Assembly (NCBI GenBank): GCA_958450325.1
Contig: OY288245.1
Span: forward strand, 61,677,441-61,741,440
Length of the DNA stretch: 64,000 bases
Direction: 5' to 3'
DNA from: Agrostemma githago
Lineage: Eukaryota > Streptophyta > Magnoliopsida > Caryophyllales > Caryophyllaceae
Shown: positions 11,366 through 23,063 of the stretch, piece after piece
How positions within the stretch are numbered: position 1 is the first letter of the stretch
Layout of the letters: the number at the start of each line of letters is the position of its first letter
Notes under the pieces: generated by a model
Told to the model about the DNA's origin: nothing
The model's database searches: none
Seen by the model: only the letters and a program-made list of their open reading frames with translations
Made by a program: the position numbers and the translations under genes

Positions 11366-11622
11366 CCGAATCTATATATATGTAGTTCTTATCTTTATTA
11401 TAATTATATTTATCTGTTCTAAGCACTTAGAAAAATTAGTCGATGTAGAGGTAGCCATTATAAAACTGGCCCTTAAAAATTAGTTATTGCAAAAAGGTAC
11501 GTTGATTGACATGGTCATTAGGTTAACAACAAGTATAAAATGTTTATAGTCATGAGGAATATCAGTAATATCTATATTAGCATAGTGGTAGCATGCATTA
11601 CCAAAGGGCTCTTTAAAAAATT

Positions 11623-11848
11623 GACGGTCTAGACTGCAAAATTAACAGTTAAAAAATTAGCCGTTTTAAAACTAGCCGTTATACACTCTTTTATATATTA
11701 ATTTTTTTGTGTTTCGTATATATGTTTAATTTATTTGATATGTTTAATTCATATTTAATACAGGACACCTAAATATCAATTGACGGTCTCGACTGCAAAA
11801 TTAACAGTTAAAAAATTAGCCTTTATAAACTCTTTTACATATACATAT
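11623..11848 (+). repeat. Short direct repeat in the Harbinger intergenic region
   Basis: TTGACGGTCTnGACTGCAAAATTAACAGTTAAAAAATTAGCC occurs at about 11619-11660 and again at about 11779-11820. The rest of 11366-11848 is AT-rich and non-coding. Confidence 0.5.
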
Positions 11849-12259
11849 TATTAGTAAATAATACTCCCTCCGATTTTTATCTATCTTCCCTATTTCTTTA
11901 TTGGGCTGAAACACCCTTTCTTCCCTATTTCTATTTTGGGCCATCAACATGTGGTCTAGAATCACCCTTACATTTCTCTCTCTTCCTTCTTTTATTTTGA
12001 ACCACACATTTCTACACCCTTATTTTCTTCCCCAATACCAAAGGGGAAGATAGATAAAAATCGGAGGGAGTACCTATTAAGTTTTCCGTTGTATATTTAT
12101 TTCTAGGCTGTCCATATTCTCTGTAATTTATGCTACTAGTCATTAGTCTCTCTCTAACATTTAAGATAACTACTTAATATTTGCCTCTTGGGCTCTCCTG
12201 TACATTGATATAAATTGCCATGAATAACATAACTCTAATCAGGGAAAATCATTCCAATA
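11849..12259 (+). repeat. Copia 5' LTR (202 bp plus a Stowaway MITE)
   Basis: It begins TATTAGTAAATAATA and ends CATTCCAATA directly against the primer site. Removing the 207-bp MITE and one TA leaves 202 bp, exactly the length of the 3' LTR (40431-40632), with a few substitutions between the two. Confidence 0.85.
11864..12070. mobile_element. Stowaway MITE, TSD TA
   Basis: Perfect inverted ends CTCCCTCCGATTTTTATCTA / TAGATAAAAATCGGAGGGAG, flanked by TA at 11862-11863 and 12071-12072. It lies in the Copia 5' LTR and is absent from the 3' LTR, so it inserted after the Copia element. 207 bp, non-coding. Confidence 0.9.
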
Positions 12260-12269
12260 TGGTATCAGA
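12260..12269 (+). promoter_or_regulatory. Copia primer binding site (initiator tRNA-Met)
   Basis: TGGTATCAGA follows the 5' LTR with no gap. This matches the 3' end of plant initiator tRNA-Met used by most plant Copia elements. Confidence 0.85.
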
Positions 12270-12357
12270 TTAGATTGAAGATCTTGTCCTTTCCCACCTA
12301 TTCTTTCCTCTTTGCCTTCTTGTGCAACTGCCCCTGGCCTACCATACCGCCGCCTAG

Positions 12358-13221
12358 CCTCACGCTCCGATCGCCGGAGATGACAAAGATTCCCCTCCCA
12401 AATCACCCGTCCATCCTCTCTACACTGTCACGAATATCCAGCATAAAGTGCGGGTACTCGACGGTACAAAAGTGTCCTACGCTTCGTGGGTCAGTCTTTT
12501 CACACTCCACGCTCGAGGTTACAAAGTTCTCCATCACATAGATGGGACTCCCCCTCCGGCCAAAACTGATCCCACATACGCTTCTTGGAACAAGATTGAC
12601 GCACACGTTATGCAGTGGATATATGGCTCCGTATCCGATGAACTACTCCGGCGAGTTCTCAAAACCGACACTGTATCCACCACAAAGGAGGCGTGGGATC
12701 GTGTCAAAGATGTTTTCCTTAATAACAAAGGTGCCCGAGCCGCAAGCCTCGAAAATGAGTTTATTAATCTCAAACTCGAAGCCATGCCCTCCTTTGACTC
12801 GTATTGTGAACGACTATGTGACATCACCAGCCAACTCAATGATGTTGGTGCCCCCGTCACTGATCAATGCCTCGTTCTACAATTAGTCCGCGGGCTCCCG
12901 AGAAAATGCGACACCGTTGCAGCTTATATCAACCAAACTCTCCCGAATTTCGAGACGACCCGGAGTATGATTGAACTCGAGCAACATCGAACTGCCGGCC
13001 GGACCGACCCACCTGCCGCCCTCGTGGCGCCTGCCGCTCCTGCCCCGCCGACTGACTCGCGCTCGTGGGACGAGCAGTCCACCGGCCGTCAGCCCAAATC
13101 CGGCCGCCGTCGGAACGGCCGTGATGGTTCCTCTGGTGGTCCACGGAACACTGCCTCGCAGCCCCGTTCCCCTAGTTTTGTCGGTGACCCATCTCTTTTG
13201 GGACCGCCGCCCCCTTGGTAA
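12358..13221 (+). pseudogene. Copia gag
   Basis: The capsid-forming part of the polyprotein. The open frame from 12358 has HPLYTVTNIQHKV before LDGTKVSYASWVSLF, then ALxxxHHID and WDRVKDVF segments typical of the Retrotran_gag/UBN2 families. No ATG is found at the N-terminus in frame, so the start has been lost or lies outside the open frame. A TAA at 13219-13221 ends it, but the same frame continues into the protease at 13306, so this is one in-frame nonsense codon in a gag-pol frame. The Ser/Arg/Gly-rich end around 13060-13200 may be the nucleocapsid linker; no intact zinc knuckle is seen. Confidence 0.8.
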
Positions 13222-15351
13222 TTCTGGTGGTCGCCACCGCCGTGCCCTTACCCCACTCAGCCGGGATGTGCCTCGCCTTATTCCCCTTACCCACCTGCCA
13301 GGCAGTTGTCCCGACCCAACACCATATCCGCTCCCCAAAACTCTGCTCAGGCATATCTCACTAGTACCGACGATGTCCCCTCCACAGACCTCTCACAGGC
13401 TTTCCAGGCTTTATCTATTCAGGGACAACCCGATAGCGGTCAATGGTTTATGGACACCGGCGCAACGTCTCACTTAAGCGCGGATCCAGGTAATATCCAT
13501 CGCCCTTTTAATTCTAGTACGATTCACTCTATTTATGTCGGTAATGGTGACAGTATCCCAGTTCTCAGGTCCGGTACCTCCACCCTATCCACACAATCCC
13601 GTGACCTTTACCTGCAAAATGTCCTTTATACACCGAATATTATTAAAAACCTCATCTCCGTTCGACAATGTACCAAAGAAAATAATGTGTCCGTCGAATT
13701 TGACCCGTTTGGTTTTTCTGTGAAGGATTTAATGACTGGGAATACAATTTTGAGTAGCAATAGTGATGGAGCGCTTTATCCCGTCTCACCTACCACTTCG
13801 ATTCCTACCGACCCTCACCAACATTTTGTTGCTCTCTCGTCCGACGTTTGGCATTCTCGTCTCGGACATCCTGGCACGAACATTTTGAAATCTTTATCTT
13901 CTCACATTTCTGTCAAATGTAATAATAAAAATTCTTGCTCGCAATTATGTCATTCCTGTCAAATTAGCAAGCACAAGCGTTTACCATTTTCCGAGTCTTT
14001 GTCTCACACTCTCGCTCCGTTTGATATAATCCATAGTGATCTATGGACATCGCCTGTTGTTAGTAAGTGTGGTTACAAATACCTAGTGCTAATCGACAAT
14101 TTTTCTCAATTCGTTTTGGTTTATCCAATTAAATTTAAATCCGAGACATATTCAAAATTTCGTAAATTTCGGAGCTACGTCAAAACCCAGTTCAATCGAG
14201 AAATTAAAGCGTTCCAGTGTGATTTAGGTCGAGAGTTTGACAATACTCCTTTTCACGATTTTGGTGACCGTCATGGTCTCGTTTTCGCTTCTCTTGTCCC
14301 CAAACCTCTTCCCAAAATGGAAAAGCGGAACGTATGTTTCGCCGCTTAAACGAAATTGTGTTAGCTTTACTATATCATGCCTCCCTACCCACCGTGTTTT
14401 GGGTCGATGCCCTACCCACCGCTACCCACCTTCATAATATCCTACCCACCCGTGTCACTCAAAACCGCTCTCCTACCTCCATTCTCTTTCTTAAAAATCC
14501 GTCTTATAATCATCTTCGTGTCTTTGGTTGTGCTTGCTATCCTAACCTGTCATCTAAACAACCTCATAAACTAGCCCCTCGGTCAACTAAATGTGTCTTT
14601 CTCGGTTATCCGCAGGAATTTCGTGGTTACAAATGTCTAGAGTTAACAACTGGTAAAATTATCTACTCCTGACATGTCACTTTTGATGAAAACGTATTCC
14701 CATTTGCTATCGGTCAAACCAAGCCCAAACTCGCTCCTTCCAAATCCAAATACTACCCTATCCCCTATCTTTATCCACTCACTCCTCCTACCCAACGATT
14801 TCTACCCTAATTCTAATACTAACCAGCATACCCCACCACCTGAAACTCCAGCTTCTCCAACAAACCTTACCCCCCCATACCCCTGCCTCACTCCCCTCGC
14901 CTACCATCCACACACCTGACCCCACTCCTTCTCCTGCCTCATCCCCTCCTCGCGCCGCTAGCCCCTCCACTACTCCACCACCGTTCTCGCCACCAGCCCC
15001 GCCTCAGCCCCATAACACCCGAACCCACACCATGGCGACCCGTGCTATGCACGGTATCTTCAAACCCCGTGTCCTTACCGCTTCCGCTCAACCACCCATT
15101 TCCTCTACCCAAATCCCCTCACCTAGCCCTCCGTGACCCGAATTGGGCTGCTGCTATGACCGACGAGTATCGTGCTTTAAATAAAAATGGCACATGGGAG
15201 CTGGTTCCCCGCCCCCGTGATGTTCGTATTATTCGTTGTATGTGGCTATACCGACACAAGTACAAATCAGATGGTTCATTACAGCGCTATAAGGCGCGTC
15301 TTGTTGTTAACGGTAAAACTCAAGAGGTTGGAATAGATTGTGACTAGACTT
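13222..15351 (+). pseudogene. Copia pol, first part: protease, GAG-pre-integrase, integrase, start of RT
   Basis: The protease motif WFMDTGATSHLS is at about 13444-13480. The zinc-binding pre-integrase block (WHSRLGHPG ... CHSCQISKHKR) is at about 13850-13980. The integrase core starts with IHSDLW and has FQCDLGREFD; its third acidic residue region is lost at a frameshift near 14270-14300. The frame resumes (RRLNEIVLALLYHASLP, FGCACYP, KCVFLGYP) to a TGA at 14670-14672, where YSRHVTFDE is expected. The Pro-rich linker is badly damaged. RT begins at about 15128 (DPNWAAAMTDEYRALNKNGT) and reads to QEVGIDCD, where E1 has inserted. Confidence 0.8.
15347..15351. repeat. TSD GACTT, left copy, of E1
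   Basis: GACTT here and at 39136-39140 immediately flank the TG...CA ends of E1. Removing E1 and one copy restores the Copia RT reading across the join (GIDCD next to TFSPVV). Confidence 0.9.
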
Positions 15352-15648
15352 TGTTGTGTGCCAAATTTGGACCGTTTTCCCTCCCATTTAGACCCGTTTT
15401 TTCTCTGTTTTGTGAGACTTGAGTGCGATTATCGTCCTATTTTGCGTAATTCTCACATTAGTGTCTCTCTTTTACATTTTACGTGTTTTTGGTAGTTTTC
15501 TGTCTATTTTGATAGGATTTTCGACCGAAAACATGTTTGAGCTTCTACGAGCAAGAGAGAGATACGGTCCAAGAGCAAAGCACACAACTGAAAGTTCAAG
15601 TAATCCAACTGATCAACGAAGAAAAAGACCGGAAAAGAGTCAATGGAC

Positions 15649-15869
15649 CACCGGGTGAAGTTTCGCCCGGCGGCATTTCTTTTCATCCCCGAAGATTTTC
15701 ACGGCTACATGACCGGGGAACTTGACCGGGCAAAATTTCGCCCACCGGGTGAAATTTCGCCCGATGGTGAAACCGGGCCGGAAACGCAAAAACCGAAGAA
15801 AATCTCACCGGGTGAAATTTCACCCGGTGGGATTATTATGTCGAGCCGCGGGGCGAAATTTCACCCCAT
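15649..15869 (+). promoter_or_regulatory. Cluster of CCGGGYGAAATTTCRCCCGG palindromes upstream of the E1 TATA box
   Basis: At least four imperfect 16-24-bp palindromes centred on AAATTT or AAGTTT (for example 15651-15670 and 15809-15830, and GGGGCGAAATTTCACCCC at about 15850). They end about 85 bp before TATATATA at 15953. The matching cluster in the 3' LTR is 37750-37980, with one extra unit. Confidence 0.7.
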
Positions 15870-15952
15870 GAAGATGCAAAGGGTGATGGTCTAGCAAAAT
15901 GAAGAGAAATCGGATTTGGGCCTTGAAGTTTGTGCAACCCATTAAGCAACTC

Positions 15953-15960
15953 TATATATA
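15953..15960 (+). promoter_or_regulatory. E1 LTR TATA box
   Basis: CTCTATATATACCCC context, repeated in the 3' LTR at 38065-38072. Same CTATATATACCCC context as in the other LTR families here. Confidence 0.65.
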
Positions 15961-16732
15961 CCCCTTCTAGGGTTTTGTGCCTCCTTGAGCCTTAAGTGTG
16001 CCTCTTAGGAGTAGGGTAGAAAACTCTCTAGTAGTAGTTTGTAGTAAGCTCTCTTAGTAAAAATCTATACAAACAATTAGTAGATCTACTAGTATTAGTA
16101 TAATTACTCTATAATTAGTAGTAAAACTTCCACCTTTAATGAAGATTGTGGTTTAATTTGAAGATTCAGGGGTTTTACAAGGGTTTATGTGACAAAGATC
16201 CTTGTTTTATTTCTTGAAGATTCTTATTTCTCTTATTGAAGATTGAAGATTTATGCATGGATTAGTGACAAGTTCTTGTATATCTCTTCCAAGATTCAAT
16301 CTTTATATTAATCTTCATCTTCCTCTTTAATCTCCTCCTTAGTTGGTAAATTCTTTCCTCTCCCTTTTCTCCATTAGTATAATTATTAGTGTAGTTTTTA
16401 TGCATGTTTTAGACAATTCATCAATTATTAGTGTTTTATTGTTATTCACCATGATTAGTGAGTAGATTTCTTTGTTGGAGAATTAGGAGGAGGATTTGGA
16501 TTGTTTGATGTAAGGGATGTTGGTGGGTTGTTTACTTGTTAATTATCAATTTTATGGTTTTTGTGTCTTTGTTGACTTAGAATCGCGACTAGGCCGACCT
16601 TGACTCATTTCTACCAATATGGGGAAACTCGGGGTAGAAATTACCTTAATTTGAGACTTACCCTTTCGTCGCGAAAGCGGGTTTAGGTAGGTTGGGTGAA
16701 GAAACCGAAAGGTGGAAATTTCCCTTTTTATC

Positions 16733-18276
16733 TGATGGGAGGGATTTGCCGTGGATCCCGCCACCAAATAATAACCAACGAACCTAACTAGGGTAGCTAG
16801 GGCAAGTCGGGTCGATCCACAGGGACGGAAATGCGTTTAGACTAATGGGTGCTACGGTCTAGGACTAGGTTCAAGACAAGCTAATCTAGGGGAAGGCTAA
16901 TGACTAGGCTAAGATCTAAAACATGGAAAAGGAAGACAACACAAGTAACTAATGACTAAAGGAAGCAAGGATAACAATAAGAAAGAAAACTAGGGTTAGG
17001 TCGGGTTCATGGATGTCAAGGAGATAAAAAGAAGGAAACGGGGTTACTAGCGTGCTTTCGTAGCCTAGGTTCCGCCGATCGAGCTCTCGCTACGTAATCG
17101 GCCTAGGGGTCGTCCTCACCACGCTCTCGCTACTAATGAGGGAACCAAACCAACCAACCAAACACACACATACAAGAGAAGAGGCAAGAAAAACAAGGAT
17201 TGATCGTCACAAGTCTCACAAGCATTTCATCGAACATGTGGAGTGCAAGGTAAATGGGAAACAACAAAAACAACATCTAATACCACCCATCTCACCCTAA
17301 TCATCCCTAATCACATCCAATCCCCCTAATAACCCTAGCAAGAGTCTACTCAAACATATCTAAAGGAAAACTAACAAGAATAAGAGAAACTAGCACAAGA
17401 ACAACAACATCCATTATGAAGAACAAATAAAGATGAACAACAAACAATAACAAAGATGAAAACTTGATTAAATATGAAAGATTAAAGGAAAAGAGAAAGG
17501 AAAGATTATACCAAACTAGATGAATGGAAAAGATGAACACTTGTATAGAAGAAGACCCAAAACATCCACCAATGTTGTCAAGATTGGTAGAATCTCCAAG
17601 AATTCCAATATTACAAGAGTAATCTAACTATATTAAACTAAGATTAAGGAGTAATTAAAGAGGGATTAAGCTTATCTACACTAATCTAATCTAATCTAAC
17701 GTAAAAGTATAGTCTAGGGTTTCATAAGATTGTGTATCAATACAAGAGGGGGTATATATAGGGTTACAAGGGTAAGGGTAGCAGAAAAGCGAAACAGCCC
17801 AGTTCTGGGTCCATCTCGGCCGAGATGGAAGTGATCTCGCCCGAGACGAGTTTGGTCTCGGCCGAGATGGCCCCTCCAGTGGCCTGCTCTTTCTTGCATT
17901 CCTTCCCGACTGAGAAGGCACTTGTTCTCGGCCGGGAAGGGTCTCTAGGCCTCCAATATGAGCTCTAAGGTCCCTCCTTGCTTCTCATGGGTTTCTCATC
18001 GAATCTCGGAGCTCGGGGTTGAGTCTAAGGGGCTCGGGAATGGGTCCCAAGGTCTCGGGATCGAATCCAAGGCACCAAGTGATCATTCCTTCTCTTCGTT
18101 GGCTCCAAAAGTGTATGAAACGAGTCGGAATCGTTCCAATTCTCCATGAACGGTCTCGGGAACCTAAAACGAACTAAAGGAAGCATGAGTAGCCCACAAA
18201 TCGCTCCCAAGAGCGATTCCACAAGGAAAACGGGACCAAAACATAACAAATTAGGCACTACAAACTACACTTATCA
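16733..18276 (-). repeat. E2 3' LTR
   Basis: 1544 bp. In minus orientation it starts TGATAAGTGTAG and ends CCCTCCCATCA. It holds a TCTCGGCCGAGA palindrome cluster (17811-17938) and, downstream in minus orientation, TATATATA at 17760-17753. Very close to 26441-27755 plus 29021-29247. Confidence 0.9.
17811..17938 (-). promoter_or_regulatory. Palindrome cluster upstream of the E2 TATA box
   Basis: Four to five 12-bp palindromes of the type TCTCGGCCGAGA or CTTCCCGGCCGRGAA, spaced about 20-40 bp. In minus orientation they end about 50 bp before TATATATA (17760-17753). The same cluster sits in the other E2 LTR (27522-27668), and inverted at 27868-28015. Confidence 0.65.
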
Positions 18277-18287
18277 ACTCCCCCACA
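18277..18287 (-). promoter_or_regulatory. E2 polypurine tract
   Basis: Minus strand TGTGGGGGAGT lies directly against the 3' LTR start. This matches the E1 tract GTGTGGGGGAAT at 37441-37452. Confidence 0.7.
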
Positions 18288-18429
18288 CTTAACCCTTACT
18301 CGCCCTCGAGTAAGCACAAACTAACTACTAAACTAGCCGAGCGGGTATTAGCGCACCCTACGCCCTTTCAACTCACGCGAGTACACTTAGAGGAAAAGTG
18401 CACTCCGCAAGGCAAGTAAGGTCATGCAA

Positions 18430-20541
18430 CACTACTACAAATGAGCACTTGGGCCACAGCTAAATTCGTGGTAAAAGTGCTAAATTTTCGTGGCTAAAGT
18501 ACTTTGCCACAGAAAGATCATTCGTGGCGCAAGTGGCCGTGGCAAACTAATAACCACGGGAAAAAAAAGGCGTGGTAAGTATTGATTTTATTGCCACGGA
18601 GTCTCCCGTGGCTAATTAATTTTTTGCCACGAATTATCCCGTGGCTAATTATGTTTGTGGCGAAACATTTATTCCGGTGATAAAATATATAATAAATTAA
18701 TAACCGTAAGAATTCTCTACCCCTATAGTAGTCACATCTGGAACGGTTACTAGCTTTATAGCTGAGTCATTCTGATATTATTTAATTTCACCATACGCAT
18801 CGAAGAACTTTCCCAGGAGGTCACCCATCTAAACACTACTCTCACTCAAGCACGCTTAACTGTGGAGTTCTTATGGCCAGCTACCTGAAATGAAATTGAA
18901 CTTTATTGACATAATCATTGGTTTGAATTCTTTTAAAGTGATGCTTTTTCACAAACTAATTTACTTTTGAGTAATTAATTTTTTTTCCCAATGATTTACA
19001 GATTATGGTTAAAAAATTATTATTCCGGAAAAAAAAAAGAGTTTCGAAATTGATTTTCGAACTCATGATTTCTTTAATCTATCGATATTTTTATTTTAGT
19101 TTCTATTTTCCACGTTCTTTTATTGCTAGTTCTTCCAATATATTTTTTTCTTATCGTTATCGGTCGTTATTTTATTTTATCAGTTTTTATTCTCATTGGG
19201 TTTCTTCTTGCCTACTTCAAGTTTTACAAGAATTTTATTTTTCATTAAGTAAATTTTATTTTAAATTCATTTTTTAAAATATCTTTCAAATAATATTACA
19301 GAACGTTTATTTAATTGAACCGTTGACGATAAATTAATTTGGATTTTCTCACTATTACTCCTTAATTATTAATTTTCTTACTTGTATTTGTTAATTATTT
19401 GATTTTCTCACTTATACCTCTCTTTTTTTGAAAAATTATTTTGACTGGTTATTGAACTTAGGCACAACTTTCTAGTATATTAATCTTTCTTCCAAACCAA
19501 ACAATTGAAAGACAATTAATTAAAAAAAATAATTATTGTTTTTGCAGTCAAAGTTAATTCCATAAAAAGACATAGACCGATTAGAATTCTTATATACGAG
19601 TTTAATAAAGCGTTTTTTTTCACACTGAAAATATTGTAAGCAAATCAATAATTTGGAAAAAAAAACATGCCCCAATCACTTTCTTTTTTAGTGTTTTTGT
19701 CTTAAAAAGAAGTGTATTAAATGTGCAAAAAATTAATTAATTAAGCGGTAGAAATGAAAGAGTCTTAAATAATATTAGATATCTCAATGATGGATGATCA
19801 ATCACATACTTATTTTACTTGATATGCTATGTATGCCGCATTTTAGCTAGCATATATTACATTATGTAAATGTTAGTTGTCTTTCAAAAGTTATACTTAA
19901 TATTATAGAATTTTAATAAAACATATTGTCAAATTAAGAGAAATCAATTACTTTAAAAATGATGATTAGTAAAAAATCAACAAATTAGACAACCAAAGTT
20001 TTCTTGTATTTAATTTTACAAAAAAATCAATTTTTTTCTTAAAACAAAATAAAATAATACCAATTTTTTTTATTAATAAAATATTTTCAAACTTAATAAT
20101 TTTTTTTCATATTATTTTTAACTTTGAATTTTAATGAATTTTTTAAGATCAATGTTTGACACTCGGCTTAACTTAAAAGAAATTTGATTAAAGTTTGGAG
20201 AACCATTAGCCACATTCGTTTATTAAATATGTGGCTAAAAAATAATTTCGCCACGGAAGTTAATTATGTCGTGGCTAAATTATATTTGACACTGAACAAA
20301 TTCGTGGCTAAATATATTTTTGCCACGGGTGTGGCATCTTTCGTGGCAAGAGTGATTATTGGCCACGACTTTAATAAAATTCGTGGCGAAAGTGAATTTT
20401 TGCCACGAGAAAGAATGTTCCTGTGACATATTTTTTTCCCAAGTAGTGAATCAATTTTTTCCCGTGGCTAAGTAAAATTTAGCCACAAATAACAAATTCC
20501 CGTGGCATAAATCGTGGCGCAAGTGTCAATTTGTTGTAGTG
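18430..20541. mobile_element. Non-autonomous CACTA (En/Spm) element, TSD CAA
   Basis: Ends are CACTACTACAAATGAGCAC and, on the other strand, CACTACAACAAATTGACAC, with CAA at 18427-18429 and 20542-20544. Subterminal arrays of CGTGGCTAA / GCCACG lie at 18455-18665 and about 20200-20520, as expected for transposase-binding repeats. The AT-rich interior has no transposase, so movement needs another element. It contains a 5S rRNA-like segment (18801-18880). Confidence 0.85.
18801..18880 (-). other. 5S rRNA-derived segment inside the CACTA element
   Basis: On the minus strand, AGTTAAGCGTGCTTGAGTGA (box A region) and AGATGGGTGACCTCCTGGGA (box C region) match plant 5S rRNA closely and in the right order and spacing; GAGAGTAGT between them also fits. 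Both ends of the 120-nt gene are missing or diverged, so it is not a functional rRNA gene. The internal Pol III promoter elements are largely kept. Source could be genomic 5S rDNA or a Cassandra-type TRIM, which also carries 5S sequence. Confidence 0.8.
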
Positions 20542-20544
20542 CAA

Positions 20545-22768
20545 CAAAACTGTGGATGCAACCGGACACAAAACACATAAACAAACAAGCATACAAACAA
20601 ACAAACACAAGGTCGCACCCAAAAAGAAACAAATACCGCTTCCCTCTAAAAAGCGGTGAAAGAAGCACCGGTTTAGGACTCAAGGCAAGTGAAAACGTTC
20701 CGAAGCTAATAACACAAATCGAAATGAACTAAACCCTAATAGTATGATAACAAAGCAATAAAAACGTTGGTAACCTCCATCGGCGGGATGGAAAAAGGAT
20801 GAACCACGATGTTAGTCGACACTGTAGGTAAGTGAGAACCCGCCCCCTTTAGCAATGAGCCAAGAGGGTCGTCCCATGTTCAAAACCACTCAACTAATCC
20901 AAGTAAAAAGGTGAATATTATTGCAAAATGAGGGAAGACCGACCACTACCGCTATCATCCTTCCTAGGGACTCGGTCCTTTGGTAGGCTCTTCACGGCAA
21001 TAGTCGGAAAAAGGCTTATTTTTGAGATGTGGGGACTCTTTTTGTGGGACGGTTTTCCTTTGGCATTTTCCTTTCTTTTGCATTTTTTTGCTTTGTGTGT
21101 TGCTATGCCAATTCTTTTTCATCTTTTGTGTTTTCTTTTTGGCTTTTTGTGCCTTTCCTTTTTTTCTTCAATCTTTTCTTTCTTTCTTTTTCTTTTTCTT
21201 TGCCCTTTTGGCTAGATTTGAGTTGTAGGCATTTCTTTTTGCAATTAAGAAAGAGAGATTTCAACAATTTGCAACTTTATTTTGTGGATAAGTGTAGGAG
21301 GTAGGGGAATGGGTAAGTCGGGAGTCGCGATTTCCCTTCAAACCCACAAAAAGGTGGAGAACTTGGACTAATCGAACAATTTCAAACACGGTCACCTAAG
21401 GGACGGGACTCGGCAACCAAGGCCTTTTCACACCGTGGGTGGTCATAATGGTCAAAATGCAGATCCCGTAGTAAATCCCTAGTAAGCTAGGTGGACTCAA
21501 GGTAAAGGACCAACGAAACTATTGATTTAGGGTCATTCTACTAGGCCTACGTCCAAGACTCGATTCATACTACTAAAAAGGGAAAGTAAACGCTTGCACA
21601 CTAGCCTCAAAACCGGGTTTTGGAAAACCTTTTTACACACAAGACACAACTACACACACAAAACAAAGATGCGACAAAAACGAAAGAAAAATAGACAAAA
21701 AGGCAACAAAACAAAACAAACACATAAAGAGAACAAACACCACCCCGAACTTCCAAACAAGTCACCAAATCAACCACAAACTCTACAAATCTCCACCCGA
21801 GCACACAACATCACAAATCTCCTCCAAACTCCACAAGAAACAAAGAGGAAAAAGGGGTGAAAAGATGTTACCGGATGTCTTGAGCTCTCCGAAACTCGCG
21901 GCGATCAAGGAACCTATAAGGAAATGGGGAGGCAAAACACACAATACAACAAAAATACGACACAACGACACAAAAGGAAAAGACACAAAAGAAAATCTTT
22001 TTGAATTTTGTGAAATTTTTTCAAATTTTTAGGGTTTTTTAAGATTTTTCGAAAGAACTACGAAAATAAAACTAAACTACACTAGAATATCGCTCCCCCG
22101 CACTTAAACCGAGCAATGTCCTCATGCTCGATCGTAGTGTATGGAGACACTAAAGAAACGAAAAGAAACTACGAAAATAAAACTAAAAAAAGAAAAATAA
22201 AGCGGAGAAAAGGGTAGAATGTGTCCGGCCGAGGTGTAGTCAAGTCACCATGGGCCGAAACAAGAAGAGATATGGATGGGGGAAAAATAAAAAGAAGGAA
22301 ATAAAAGGAAAAGGGGGGGGAGGACTAGGTGTAATCAAGTCACCTAGCCCGGATTCCGCCTAAATCCGACTAAATCCCAAAAAGTGAAAAACCAAGTGAA
22401 AAGGCTTGTAAATTTGGATTTTGAAATGACTCCCGACGTAATCAAATCATCGAGAGTCGGGAGCAATAACTACCAAGGCCCCGAGGGCCACCATGACACA
22501 AAAGTGTATAAGGGGAAGGGGACAAACAAATGAAGACAAGCGATAAAAGACGGAAAAGAAAGGATAGTTGCCGTACCCATCGGTTAGCAACTCGCTCGCT
22601 CCATCGTCTCATAGTTCAATATCGGCACATAGCTTTTCTTCGTCATTGCTATTCCTCTTCAATCTTGATAGGCCCGCATGGTTGAAGTACTAGGCTCGCA
22701 ATGGTATAATGAGGGCAGGATTTGATGTGAAACTCGGTGTGTAGTGAAGAGAAGATGAGATGAAGGTG
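20545..22768 (-). other. E2 non-coding 3' region
   Basis: In minus orientation this resembles the E1 3' non-coding region (35135-37440). Shared landmarks are a pre-polypurine block at 22095-22130 (minus GAGGACATTGCTCGGTTTAAG, then GTGCGGGGGAG) and an ATTACACCTAG-type block at 22330. Open frames here are low-complexity (Phe-rich or Lys-rich) and I reject them as genes. A poly-G run is at 22313-22320. Confidence 0.55.
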
Positions 22769-23063
22769 TATATATGAAGTATATGGGTCATAGATAGTTG
22801 CAAGGGTAGGTAGGGAGGTTGGGAGGGGGTACAATGTGGTTGGGTGGGCTCAAATGTCGACGAAGAGGCAAAATGGGGAGCTGGGTACCATCCCGGTCGG
22901 GATGGACTTCTTCCCGGTCGGGACGGTTCCTTCCCGGCCGGGATGGACTTGATCCCGGTCGGGATGGACTTGATCCCGGTCGGGATGGCACATCAGTGAA
23001 CCCACTTTTCAGCACACTCATCCCGATCGGGATGACATCCTTCCCGGTCGGGATGAGTCTTCT
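22769..23063 (-). promoter_or_regulatory. Internal palindrome-plus-TATA module of E2
   Basis: About seven palindromes of the type ATCCCGGTCGGGAT at 22889-23063, then in minus orientation an ATATATAC box at 22775-22769, about 115 bp on. The layout copies that of the LTR promoter but lies inside the element, downstream of the ORF. I infer an internal promoter. No clear ORF follows it, only a 20-codon frame. Confidence 0.5.

Larger units (their letters stand above)
15352..16732 (+). repeat. E1 5' LTR, first part (rest at 29253-29542)
   Basis: Matches 37453-38845 of the 3' LTR. It starts TGTTGTGTGCCAAATTTGG. It contains a palindrome cluster (15649-15869), a TATATATA box (15953-15960) and CTAGGGTTTTG after it. 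It is cut by E2 inside TTTTTATC|GTTGTAAC and continues at 29253. Total LTR length is about 1671 bp. Confidence 0.9.

Noticed and set aside
12534..13354. Several minus-strand frames over the Copia gag, one of 151 codons
   Set aside because: Shadow frames of the GC-rich gag coding sequence; the plus frame has the conserved motifs.
18801..18880. Possible functional 5S rRNA gene
   Set aside because: Both ends of the 120-nt gene are absent or diverged, it is a single copy inside a transposon, and no T-run terminator sits at the right place.
20928..21304. Overlapping plus-strand frames rich in Phe and Leu that look like membrane proteins
   Set aside because: They come from a T-rich tract in the non-coding 3' region of E2 and overlap in all three frames, with no conserved motif.
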